Below, piece after piece: positions 8,261-16,206 of a stretch of DNA of 64,000 bases. Below the pieces are notes generated by a model. It ran no database searches. It was not told where the DNA came from and was given only the letters and a program-made list of their open reading frames with translations. The DNA is taken from assembly GCA_021851335.1 (NCBI GenBank), contig JAJZEA010000003.1, positions 56,001-120,000 on the forward strand, in the 5' to 3' direction. How positions within the stretch are numbered: the stretch's first letter is position 1; every line of letters begins with the position of its first letter. The stretch comes from Acidobacteriota bacterium (lineage in GTDB: Bacteria; Acidobacteriota; Terriglobia; Terriglobales; Acidobacteriaceae). The position numbers were made by a program, and so were the translations under genes.

Positions 8261-10018
8261 TTGGCTGAAATTCGCAATCCCAATGCTTCTTCGCCCGGCT
8301 CCGGCGGCGGCGATATGCGCTCCATGCTCATCTTTACGCTGCTTGCCCTTGGCGCGCTCATGGCTTTTCAATATTTCAAGCCGCCCGTGCCGCCGCAGGC
8401 ACCGGCAGCCTCGTCGCCCGCGACACATGCGCCAGGGCTAGTACCAGTGACACCTGCGGCTGCCTCGTCATCTGCTGCCAGAATTCAGGCTGTCGCGGAG
8501 TCCACCACGACGGTCGAAAACGATCTTTATCGTATTACCTTCACCAATCGTGGCGCACAGGTCAAAAGCTGGATTCTCAAAAGATATAAGGACTCTCACG
8601 GACATCCGCTTGACCTTGTCAATCAGGCGGCGGCGTCACGTTTTGGATTGCCACTGTCGCTTTATACTTATGAGCCGGAGTTGACCGCGCAGTTGAACAA
8701 TGTGCTTTACAGGCCCTCGGTCACGGGAGATGTTACTGCTCCCACGGGCATCGTCTTTCGCTATGCCGACGGGCCGCTTGAGGTAACCAAGACTTTTCTC
8801 TTCAACGAAAGTTATGTCATCGATGTCAAAGTTGCGGTCCAGCAGAACGGGCAGTATGTGCGAGCGCTCGTCTCCTGGCCCAGTGGGCTTGGCGATCTGG
8901 AAGAGGCAGCGCAGTACAACTACACGAAATTTGCCTTCTCCTCGGACGGCAAGCGCGACACGACAGCTGCGAAGAAGATCAGTGGAGGAGCTACGCTGAA
9001 CCAGCCCTTCGACTATGCGGGTCTGATTGATCTTTATTTCGGTGTGACTTTCCTTCCTGCGACGCCTGCTGATGCTTCCGTCGTAACCCTGCATGGATCC
9101 ATGCAAGTTCCGCGCGACGCAAACAGCCCAAAGGGTGCGGAACTCGCTGAGCCGGTGCTGGGTACAGCAGTTGGCAATCAATCGGGTCCTACGCATACGC
9201 GCTTGTTTGCAGGGCCGCTGCAATACGATGTGCTTGGTTCGATCCACACCACGGCGCCGGACGGCAAAGCTGTCGGCGAAAATCTGCGCCCTATGATCCA
9301 GTACGGCTGGTTCAAAGTGATCGCTGAGCCACTTTTTTTACTGCTGCGTTATGTTCACGACCATTTCATTCCCAACTGGGGTTGGTCGATTATCGTGGTC
9401 ACGCTCTTCTTCAATCTGCTCATGCTGCCAACGCGCTTCACGATGATGAAGTCGTCGCTCAAGATGCAGCGTGTCCAGCCCAAGCTTGACGCTATCAAGC
9501 GCAAATATGCCAATCTGAAGGCAACAGACCCGCGCAAAGCGGAGATGAATGCCGAGACGATGAAGCTTTACAAAGAGGAAGGCATCAACATGTACGGCGG
9601 TTGTCTGCCCTTGCTGGTTCAGATGCCGCTCTTCTTTGCTTACTATCGGGTTCTGTTGAACTCGATAGAACTGCGGCAGGCTTCGTGGGGTTGGTTGCCG
9701 AATCTGGCTGCGGCTGATCCGTTGCACATCCTCCCGATCCTGATCATTGCGAGCATGTTTCTGGTGCAGTTCATTACGCCGTCGCCGGGTATGGATCCGG
9801 CACAGCGGCGCATGATGGCCTTTATGATGCCAGCAATCTTCGGCTTCTCCATGTGGGGATTCGCCTCGGGACTTGCGCTTTACTGGGCTACAGGGAATCT
9901 GCTCAACATTGGGTTGCAGCTTGGCATCAATCGCTCGAAACTCGGTCGTGAGCTGAATGCTTTGGCGGCCAAACGTGCCGCTGCCAAGGGGCCTCGCACG
10001 ATTCAGGCGCGACGCTAG
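8261..10018 (+). CDS. yidC: Membrane protein insertase YidC
   Basis: The 585-residue protein inserts and folds inner membrane proteins, alone or with SecYEG. A first membrane segment lies at about residues 22-38 (MLIFTLLALGALMAFQYF). A proline/alanine-rich linker and a large periplasmic beta domain (about 75-340) follow. The conserved five-helix insertase core starts at about 355 (HDHFIPNWGWSIIVVTLFF) and contains YGGCLPLLVQMPLFFAYYRVL. The start is a TTG at 8261, preceded by GACAGG; the resulting MAEIRNPN opening resembles acidobacterial YidC proteins as I recall them. The gene closes the rpmH-rnpA-yidD-yidC group. Confidence 0.95.
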   Translation: MAEIRNPNASSPGSGGGDMRSMLIFTLLALGALMAFQYFKPPVPPQAPAASSPATHAPGLVPVTPAAASSSAARIQAVAESTTTVENDLYRITFTNRGAQVKSWILKRYKDSHGHPLDLVNQAAASRFGLPLSLYTYEPELTAQLNNVLYRPSVTGDVTAPTGIVFRYADGPLEVTKTFLFNESYVIDVKVAVQQNGQYVRALVSWPSGLGDLEEAAQYNYTKFAFSSDGKRDTTAAKKISGGATLNQPFDYAGLIDLYFGVTFLPATPADASVVTLHGSMQVPRDANSPKGAELAEPVLGTAVGNQSGPTHTRLFAGPLQYDVLGSIHTTAPDGKAVGENLRPMIQYGWFKVIAEPLFLLLRYVHDHFIPNWGWSIIVVTLFFNLLMLPTRFTMMKSSLKMQRVQPKLDAIKRKYANLKATDPRKAEMNAETMKLYKEEGINMYGGCLPLLVQMPLFFAYYRVLLNSIELRQASWGWLPNLAAADPLHILPILIIASMFLVQFITPSPGMDPAQRRMMAFMMPAIFGFSMWGFASGLALYWATGNLLNIGLQLGINRSKLGRELNALAAKRAAAKGPRTIQARR

Positions 10019-10133
10019 GAAGCGTTTGCTGCTGTACGGGTGGCTGAACAGGCTGTGGTCTGTGAGGAGGGACATCGATGCATTTGCTCGTGCAACGAGT
10101 TTGGATGGTCTTCCATCTCTCAGGTGATAGCCA

Positions 10134-10991
10134 GTGACACGGCAAGTGCCGCCGCAGCGCAGTCTTGAGTGGACTCAGGTGACGGTCTGGGATGAGGGCA
10201 GTACCACTGCGCATCTTGATTCAATCGCCGCAGAAGAGCCGCTGGAGATATGTATTGCGGATCGTCTCCATGGTGACCGTTCTTTGGCGGTCACCATGCG
10301 TACGCCTGGCCATGATGACGAGCTGGCTGCGGGATTTCTGCTGACGGAAGGCATTCTGGAAAAAAGCGGCGATCTGCTTTCGTTGCAGGCTGTTTCTGTG
10401 GAAGGAAATGTTTCGACGCGTGCGGCGAAAAATCGCATCCGTGCGACATTGAGGGACTCCGGAACCAGTGTTTTGGATCGGGTTCAGCGCAATTTCTTTG
10501 CGAGTTCAAGCTGCGGAATCTGTGGAAAGGCTACCATCGACGCGATGCGCCTTCGCGGCTTGCGTGTGGATGCGGTGGGCGTGTCAGTCTCCTCGGAGCT
10601 GATTTGCGAACTGCCGAGGAAGCTGACCGCAGCGCAAACTATCTTTGCGCATACGGGAGGTCTTCACGCTGCGGCACTTTTTGATCTTGCAGGGGAGTTG
10701 CTTGTTCTGCGCGAAGATATCGGTCGCCATAATGCTGTGGATAAAGTTGTTGGCTGGGCGATGGAGCGCGGTCTTGTTCCATTGCACGAGAACATTCTCA
10801 TGGTCAGTGGACGATGTGGATTTGAGATTACCCAGAAAGCGATTGCTGCGGGTATCCCGGTAGTTGCCTCCATCTCCGCACCTTCCACGCTGGCTGTTCA
10901 GCTAGCGCGCGAGCTGGGGTTGACGCTGATTGGCTTTTTGCGTGAACGCCGCTTTGTGATCTACTCCGGCTCGCAACGGTGCAAATTGTGA
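10134..10991 (+). CDS. fdhD: Formate dehydrogenase sulfurtransferase FdhD
   Basis: FdhD carries sulfur from the cysteine desulfurase IscS to the molybdenum cofactor of formate dehydrogenase and is needed for its activity. The 285-residue protein has the catalytic pair Cys127 and Cys130 in SSSCGICGK. It also has the family blocks EEPLEI, TPGHDDELAAGFLLTEGI, EDIGRHNAVDKVVGW and SGRCGFEITQKA. The start is a GTG at 10134 behind CAGGTGA. It sits 133 bases before the formate dehydrogenase gene it should serve, separated from it by a dyad. Confidence 0.95.
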   Translation: MTRQVPPQRSLEWTQVTVWDEGSTTAHLDSIAAEEPLEICIADRLHGDRSLAVTMRTPGHDDELAAGFLLTEGILEKSGDLLSLQAVSVEGNVSTRAAKNRIRATLRDSGTSVLDRVQRNFFASSSCGICGKATIDAMRLRGLRVDAVGVSVSSELICELPRKLTAAQTIFAHTGGLHAAALFDLAGELLVLREDIGRHNAVDKVVGWAMERGLVPLHENILMVSGRCGFEITQKAIAAGIPVVASISAPSTLAVQLARELGLTLIGFLRERRFVIYSGSQRCKL

Positions 10992-11012
10992 TGGATGGAG
11001 CGTAAGAGCGAA

Positions 11013-11059
11013 GGTCAATATGAAATTTGTGCATATTTTTCGTTGCACAAACATTGACC
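11013..11059. promoter_or_regulatory. Interrupted dyad in front of fdhA, candidate operator
   Basis: GGTCAAT (11013-11019) pairs with ATTGACC (11053-11059), and TTTGTGCA (11026-11033) pairs with TGCACAAA (11044-11051). The inner arms are 10 bases apart. The right outer arm contains the TTGACC that I read as the -35 element of fdhA. It could be a regulator site, or a transcript hairpin ending fdhD. Confidence 0.5.
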
Positions 11060-11083
11060 GTTCCCGCAGGATGGTTTCATAGT
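11054..11083 (+). promoter_or_regulatory. Candidate promoter of the formate dehydrogenase operon
   Basis: TTGACC at 11054-11059 (five of six) and CATAGT at 11078-11083 (four of six) are 18 bases apart, 41 bases before the fdhA ATG. The -35 element lies inside the dyad arm ending at 11059. Confidence 0.4.
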
Positions 11084-11124
11084 GTTGGACGAGCGTACAC
11101 TCGCTTAGCGGGGGATTATCTTCG

Positions 11125-14100
11125 ATGAATTCTGTGGATACTTTGCTGATGAATGGTCTGCCGGTTTCTATCGTTTCCGGGGAACCGCTGCTGAATGTCA
11201 TTGCGCGCGCCGGCATTGACCTTCCACAGGTTTGCCATCATCCACAGCTTGGCCCGATTCAGACTTGCGACACATGCATGGTGGAGCTGGATGGCAAGCT
11301 TACGCGTGCCTGTGCCTCGATCGCTGCGCCTGGAATGCGAGTTGAGACGACATCGCGTCGAGCTGACGCTGCGCGCCGCGAGGCTTTTGATCGTATTCTC
11401 GGCAACCACATGCTGTACTGCACGGTATGCGACAACAACAACGGCAACTGTACGGTGCACAATACGACGCGACTCCTTGCGGTGGAGCATCAGTCCATCC
11501 CTTACGCGTCCAAGCCCTACCAGGCAGATTATTCAAACCCCTTTTACCGGTATGATCCCGACCAATGTATTCTGTGTGGTCGCTGCGTGGAGGCGTGCCA
11601 GAATCTGCAAGTGAATGAGACGCTTTCCATCGGCTGGGAGATGGAGCGTCCGCGTGTGCTGTGGGATGGCGGCGCTTCGATTGGTGAATCCAGTTGTGTC
11701 TCCTGTGGGCACTGTGTGACCGTTTGCCCGTGCAATGCACTGATGGAGCGCAGCATGTTGGGCCAGGCGGGATATCTGAGCGCGATTCCACAGGGAGCGC
11801 TCAATGCAATGATCGAAGTGGTCAAAGGCATTGAGCCGGAGATCGGTTACGGCGCGATCCTGCAACTCTCCGAGGTTGAGGCGGCAATGCGCGAAGATCG
11901 CATTCGACGGACAAAGACGGTCTGTACGTATTGCGGTGTTGGATGCAGCTTTGACATTTGGTCGGAAGAGTCACCAACTTCTCGACGCATCCTCAAAGTA
12001 GAGCCTGCGGAAGGCGCAGCGAATGGGGTATCCACTTGCATCAAAGGCAAGTTTGGCTGGGAGTATGTCAATAGCTCGGATCGACTCACGAAACCCCTCA
12101 TCCGCGAGAATGATCGCTTCCGCGAAGCAGGATGGGACGAAGCACTTGCACTGGTAGCCCGCAGGTTCCGTGAGATTCGAAGCGCTCACGGTGCAGATGC
12201 GCTTGCCTTCATCTCTTCATCCAAATGCACAAACGAAGAGAGCTATCTGATGCAGAAGCTGGCGCGCGCCGTCGTCGGCACCAACAACATGGATAACTGC
12301 TCTCGCTACTGCCAGGCTCCCGCTACGGTGGGACTCTTTCGCACGGTTGGCTATGGTGGCGATGCAGGCTCCATCTCTGATATTGAGCAGGCTGGTCTGG
12401 TGCTGATTGTGGGCAGTAATACCGCAGAGAGTCATCCAGTGCTGGCCACGCGTGTCAAGCGAGCGCATAAACTGCGTGGTCAACAGCTGATTGTTGCCGA
12501 TCTGCGTGAGCATGAGATGGCTACGCGAGCTGATATTTTCTTTCGTCCCAGGCCAGGAACCGATCTGTTGTGGATTTCTGCTGTCACGCGCTGGATATTG
12601 GACCATGGCCTTGCAAAGACGGAGTTTCTGGATCGCTGGGTGAATGGGGTGGAGGCGTTACGCGCCAGTCTCGCGCCTTACACGTTGGAGATGGCCAGCG
12701 AGCGTTGCGGTGTTCCGGTGGCTACTTTGGAAGACGTTGCACGGCGCATTGCAACAGCAGACGGTGTTTGCGTGCTGTGGGCGATGGGCGTAACGCAGCA
12801 CTCGATGGGATCGGACACTTCTACTGCAATATCGAACTTGTTGCTGGTAACGGGTAACTACATGCGTCCTGGAGCCGGCGCCTACCCACTCCGCGGACAC
12901 AACAATGTGCAGGGTGCCAGTGATCACGGCGCCATGCCAAACTTTTTGCCGGGCTATCAAAGCGTCACCGATCCAGAGGTTCGCTTGAAATTTGAAAACG
13001 CCTGGGGCGTGAGCCTGCCGGAAAATCCTGGTTTGGATAACCATCAGATGATTGACGCCATTCACGCGGGCAATCTGAAGTCGATGTATCTTTTTGGCGA
13101 AGAGATGAGTCTGGTTGACTCCAATGCCAATCATGTAGCAGCGGCACTGGCCAAACTGGAGTTTTTTGTGGTGCAGGAGATTTTCTTCACAGACACCTGC
13201 CGCTTCGCCGATGTGATCCTGCCTGCCTCGCCAAGCCTGGAAAAAGAGGGAACATTTACAAGTACAGAACGCCGTATTCAGCGCCTGTATCCAGTCTTTG
13301 AGCCACTCGGAGAAAGTCGTCCGGACTGGCGGATTATCCAGGATGTTGCCAACCATCTCGGCGCGAACTGGAAGTACCAGCATCCCTCGCAGATTTATGA
13401 CGAAATCGCAGCGCTCACGCCTCTGATGGCTGGTGTCAGCTATGAACGTCTTGAAGGCTATCGCACACTGCAATGGCCGGTTGCCGAGGATGGGTCCGAC
13501 CAACCCCTGCTTTATACCGAGCGATTTGCCTTTCCGGATGGCAAAGCTCGACTGTATCCGGTCGCATTTTCTGAGCCAACCGATCAGCCAGACGATCACT
13601 TTGATCTGCATCTCAACAACGGGCGCCTGCTGGAACACTTCCATGAGGGCAACATGACCCTCCGTACAGAAGGAATTCGCGAGAGAACTCCTTGTACTTT
13701 TGTTGAGGTTTCTCCCGCGTTGGCCAGTGCGCGAGGAATCGAGACTGGATCTGTGCTGGAACTGACCTCGCGTTATGGTCGGGTTGAGGCTCCAGCGCTG
13801 GTCACCGATCGCGTGGAAGGCAACCAGTTGTATATGCCGATGAACTCGACAGAGTCCGCCGTGAATCGTCTGACAAGCAGTCATACCGATGCAGCTACGC
13901 ATACTCCGGCATATAAAGAAACATCCGTGCGCATGCGCGTTCTCGCGCCAACCGGACCTGCTCCTTTGCCACGCACGAATTCGCGTTTTGGTCACCCGAC
14001 TCCGCAACGCGGAGTCGAGGTGGAGCGCAAATGGAAGCGCGCAGATTATCGAATGCCCGGGGAAAGCCAATCCTCGCTGGTTCAGATTCAATCTGCGCAT

Positions 14101-14160
14101 CGGAAGGAAAAACCGACAGGGATGGCCCGGCAAACCGCATCGCAGCAGGAGGAGGATTAA
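11125..14160 (+). CDS. fdhA: Formate dehydrogenase alpha subunit, multi-cluster (YjgC/YrhE type)
   Basis: This 1011-residue protein fuses an iron-sulfur relay to a molybdopterin catalytic domain. Residues 1-80 form a 2Fe-2S domain (Cys37, 48, 51, 63). A NuoG-like cluster follows (Cys99, 102, 109 near His95). Two 4Fe-4S ferredoxin sites are at 148-158 and 191-201. The catalytic part has its own 4Fe-4S site (Cys267, 270, 274, 305). In NMDNCSRYCQAP, Cys396 aligns with the molybdenum-ligating selenocysteine of E. coli FdhF. The next residue is Gln rather than the His of FdhF. The last 70 residues are basic and unstructured. It is followed three bases later by a DUF1641 gene, as in Bacillus. No NADH- or quinone-reacting subunit is encoded nearby. 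Confidence 0.88.
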   Translation: MNSVDTLLMNGLPVSIVSGEPLLNVIARAGIDLPQVCHHPQLGPIQTCDTCMVELDGKLTRACASIAAPGMRVETTSRRADAARREAFDRILGNHMLYCTVCDNNNGNCTVHNTTRLLAVEHQSIPYASKPYQADYSNPFYRYDPDQCILCGRCVEACQNLQVNETLSIGWEMERPRVLWDGGASIGESSCVSCGHCVTVCPCNALMERSMLGQAGYLSAIPQGALNAMIEVVKGIEPEIGYGAILQLSEVEAAMREDRIRRTKTVCTYCGVGCSFDIWSEESPTSRRILKVEPAEGAANGVSTCIKGKFGWEYVNSSDRLTKPLIRENDRFREAGWDEALALVARRFREIRSAHGADALAFISSSKCTNEESYLMQKLARAVVGTNNMDNCSRYCQAPATVGLFRTVGYGGDAGSISDIEQAGLVLIVGSNTAESHPVLATRVKRAHKLRGQQLIVADLREHEMATRADIFFRPRPGTDLLWISAVTRWILDHGLAKTEFLDRWVNGVEALRASLAPYTLEMASERCGVPVATLEDVARRIATADGVCVLWAMGVTQHSMGSDTSTAISNLLLVTGNYMRPGAGAYPLRGHNNVQGASDHGAMPNFLPGYQSVTDPEVRLKFENAWGVSLPENPGLDNHQMIDAIHAGNLKSMYLFGEEMSLVDSNANHVAAALAKLEFFVVQEIFFTDTCRFADVILPASPSLEKEGTFTSTERRIQRLYPVFEPLGESRPDWRIIQDVANHLGANWKYQHPSQIYDEIAALTPLMAGVSYERLEGYRTLQWPVAEDGSDQPLLYTERFAFPDGKARLYPVAFSEPTDQPDDHFDLHLNNGRLLEHFHEGNMTLRTEGIRERTPCTFVEVSPALASARGIETGSVLELTSRYGRVEAPALVTDRVEGNQLYMPMNSTESAVNRLTSSHTDAATHTPAYKETSVRMRVLAPTGPAPLPRTNSRFGHPTPQRGVEVERKWKRADYRMPGESQSSLVQIQSAHRKEKPTGMARQTASQQEED

Positions 14161-14163
14161 TCC

Positions 14164-14637
14164 ATGGCTCAGCCCATTTCGCTGGAGATTGCACCGCGGG
14201 ACCCCAAGCGTGAACTTCTCGCCCGCATTGAGTCAGCCCCTTCCGACTATGCTGCGGCTTTGCTGGAGAGCTGCGAACTGCTCGAGGCCTTGCGCGTCAG
14301 CGGATTGCTTCGAATCGCCAAGGCGGCTCTGGACTCTCACGATACGCTGATTGAAACCGTAGCTGGAGCAGCCAATACTGAAACCGCGATTCGAGCAACT
14401 CGTAACCTGCTCTTACTGGGCAAGATGCTCGCATCCGTAGATCCGACGATCATTGAGGGAATCGGTGTTGCGGTTGCAGATACGTTTGGCAGCGCACAAT
14501 CAACGCCTGCCGATCCTCCATCCTTCCGTTCGCTCATTGTGAATTTCTTCAGCCGAGATATGCGTCGGGGTCTTGGATTACTCAATCGTTTCATGCGCAA
14601 CCTTGGTTATCAAATCAAGCTACGAACACGCCTGTAG
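14164..14637 (+). CDS. DUF1641 protein, partner of the formate dehydrogenase
   Basis: A 157-residue, mostly helical soluble protein. The core segment LLESCELLEALRVSGLLRIAKAAL and the end FSRDMRRGLGLLNRFMRNLG match the DUF1641 family (YrhD/YjgD of Bacillus subtilis), which is routinely encoded next to this type of formate dehydrogenase. Its biochemical role is unproven; a structural or electron-transfer accessory role is plausible. It starts three bases after fdhA stops, with GGAGGAGG as ribosome site, so the two are surely cotranscribed. Confidence 0.8.
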   Translation: MAQPISLEIAPRDPKRELLARIESAPSDYAAALLESCELLEALRVSGLLRIAKAALDSHDTLIETVAGAANTETAIRATRNLLLLGKMLASVDPTIIEGIGVAVADTFGSAQSTPADPPSFRSLIVNFFSRDMRRGLGLLNRFMRNLGYQIKLRTRL

Positions 14638-14700
14638 CACCCAAATAACTCTTGAAAAGTCGTCGCAGAAAAAGAAGCAAGTTTGAAACAAGGAGTTTAT

Positions 14701-15948
14701 GTGACACGACTTCATCGCTGGGGAATTGCGTTGGCAGGTTTCCTGCTACAGATGACACTTGGCTCGGTGTATGCCTGGAGCGTTTTCAAGGCTCCGCTCA
14801 CGCATCAGTTTCACTGGGCCACTCCAGATGTAACCTTTGCCTTTACCGTGGCTATTTTCACGCTGGGCATTGCTGCGTTTGCGGGTGGCTTTTGGATGAA
14901 TCGCATCGGCCCTCGGCCAGTAGCGATGATGGGCGGATTGTTCTATGGGCTAGGCGTGATGCTGGCGAGCTTTTCCAGTCACGGACTGGGCTGGCTCTAC
15001 CTGACCTTTGGTCTGATTGGAGGCGTGGGACTCGGATTCGGATATATCGTTCCAGTTGCGGTGCTGGTTCGCTGGTTTCCGGATCGTCGCGGCTTCATTA
15101 CCGGATTGGCTGTCTGCGGCTTTGGCGCAGGAGCGCTTGTGACTGCACCGCTGGCCGTGCGCCTGATTCAGTTGGTTGGAGTGCTGCACACCTTTGCCTG
15201 GCTTGGTTTTGGATTTATGGTCCTGGGTCTGGTGAGCGGATACTTCATGCAGGATCCGCCTGCAGGGTATCGCCCAGCAGGATGGAAGCCTTCCGTACGC
15301 GTTGAACGGCAGCGAACATCCCATTCGTGGACGCTTCATGATGCGCTTGGATCGTGGCAGTGGTGGGCGCTCTGGCTCTTGCTATTCCTCAATACCTCTG
15401 CGGGCATCTCGCTCATCTCGCAGGAGGCTCCAGTCTTTTCGGAGTTGACGGGGGCTTCGGCGATCATTGCTGCTGCTATGGTAGGCGTTGCCAGTGTAGG
15501 GAATGCTGCCGGGCGCTTTTTCTGGGCCGGAGTGTCTGATGTGATTACGCGACGATGGACTTTTGTTTTGATGTTTGCTCTCCAGATCGGGCTTTTCTGG
15601 ATGCTTCCGCTGTTCACCGCAAGTTGGACGGTGGCAATCATCGCTTTCCTGATCCTGATGTGTTACGGCGGGGGCTTTGGCACCATGCCAGCCTTTGTAG
15701 CTGATTACTATGGAGCAGCAAATGTCGGGCCAATTTACGGATTGATGCTGACTGCCTGGGGGGCTGCCAGTGTTTTTGGCCCCATGCTGACTGCAACTTT
15801 GCACGATTCCAGCGGAAATTATCGCAGTGGCCTGCACCTCATTGCCGGCATGATGACGATCTCGATGTTGCTGCCCATCCTGGTCCATCCTCCCCGGTCA
15901 CACAAGAATCCACGGTCTCCCATTCCGCCACTGGTTTCCGAGTCGTGA
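14701..15948 (+). CDS. MFS transporter, oxalate/formate antiporter (OFA) family
   Basis: A 415-residue carrier with about 12 membrane segments. The N-terminal LAGFLLQMTLGSVYAWSVF and the later FGLIGGVGLGFGYIVPVAVLVRWFPDRRG are typical of the OxlT/OFA branch of the major facilitator superfamily, which moves small carboxylates such as oxalate, formate or lactate. Placement 63 bases after the formate dehydrogenase operon suggests formate or oxalate as substrate, which is inference. A TTG at 14683 is in frame, but AAGGAG at 14689-14694 is ideally spaced for the GTG at 14701, which also begins nearer the first membrane helix. Confidence 0.85.
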   Translation: MTRLHRWGIALAGFLLQMTLGSVYAWSVFKAPLTHQFHWATPDVTFAFTVAIFTLGIAAFAGGFWMNRIGPRPVAMMGGLFYGLGVMLASFSSHGLGWLYLTFGLIGGVGLGFGYIVPVAVLVRWFPDRRGFITGLAVCGFGAGALVTAPLAVRLIQLVGVLHTFAWLGFGFMVLGLVSGYFMQDPPAGYRPAGWKPSVRVERQRTSHSWTLHDALGSWQWWALWLLLFLNTSAGISLISQEAPVFSELTGASAIIAAAMVGVASVGNAAGRFFWAGVSDVITRRWTFVLMFALQIGLFWMLPLFTASWTVAIIAFLILMCYGGGFGTMPAFVADYYGAANVGPIYGLMLTAWGAASVFGPMLTATLHDSSGNYRSGLHLIAGMMTISMLLPILVHPPRSHKNPRSPIPPLVSES

Positions 15949-15955
15949 TCCAGGG

Positions 15956-16027
15956 CCTGTTAATCCTACCCGGCCCCTCGCAACGCCATCCGTCCTGGTA
16001 GGGTTAACAGGATCTAAAGAGATCCTG
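15956..16027. repeat. Short palindromic repeat plus hairpin after the OFA transporter
   Basis: Bases 15956-15970 and 15997-16011 form a 15-base inverted repeat with one mismatch (CCTGTTAATCCTACC against GGTAGGGTTAACAGG). The stretch 15975-16011 matches 36378-36414 at 33 of 37 bases, so this is a dispersed repeat. A second perfect hairpin overlaps its end (CAGGATCT at 16008-16015, AGATCCTG at 16020-16027). It begins eight bases after the transporter stop and may act as a terminator. Confidence 0.7.
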
Positions 16028-16206
16028 CGGAATTGGTTCCATTTGAGTACAAATATCCTTGCGTCTCTAACCCTTACCCAAATGGAGCATCAAAGCACTT
16101 TGTAGGGTATTTGTTCCGCCGCTCGTCGATGATCAAATAAAGCATTGTGCTCCAGGGGGGAATGTGCGTATTCTCCCCGAGTGATCGCAACGCGAAAGGA
16201 TTCACT

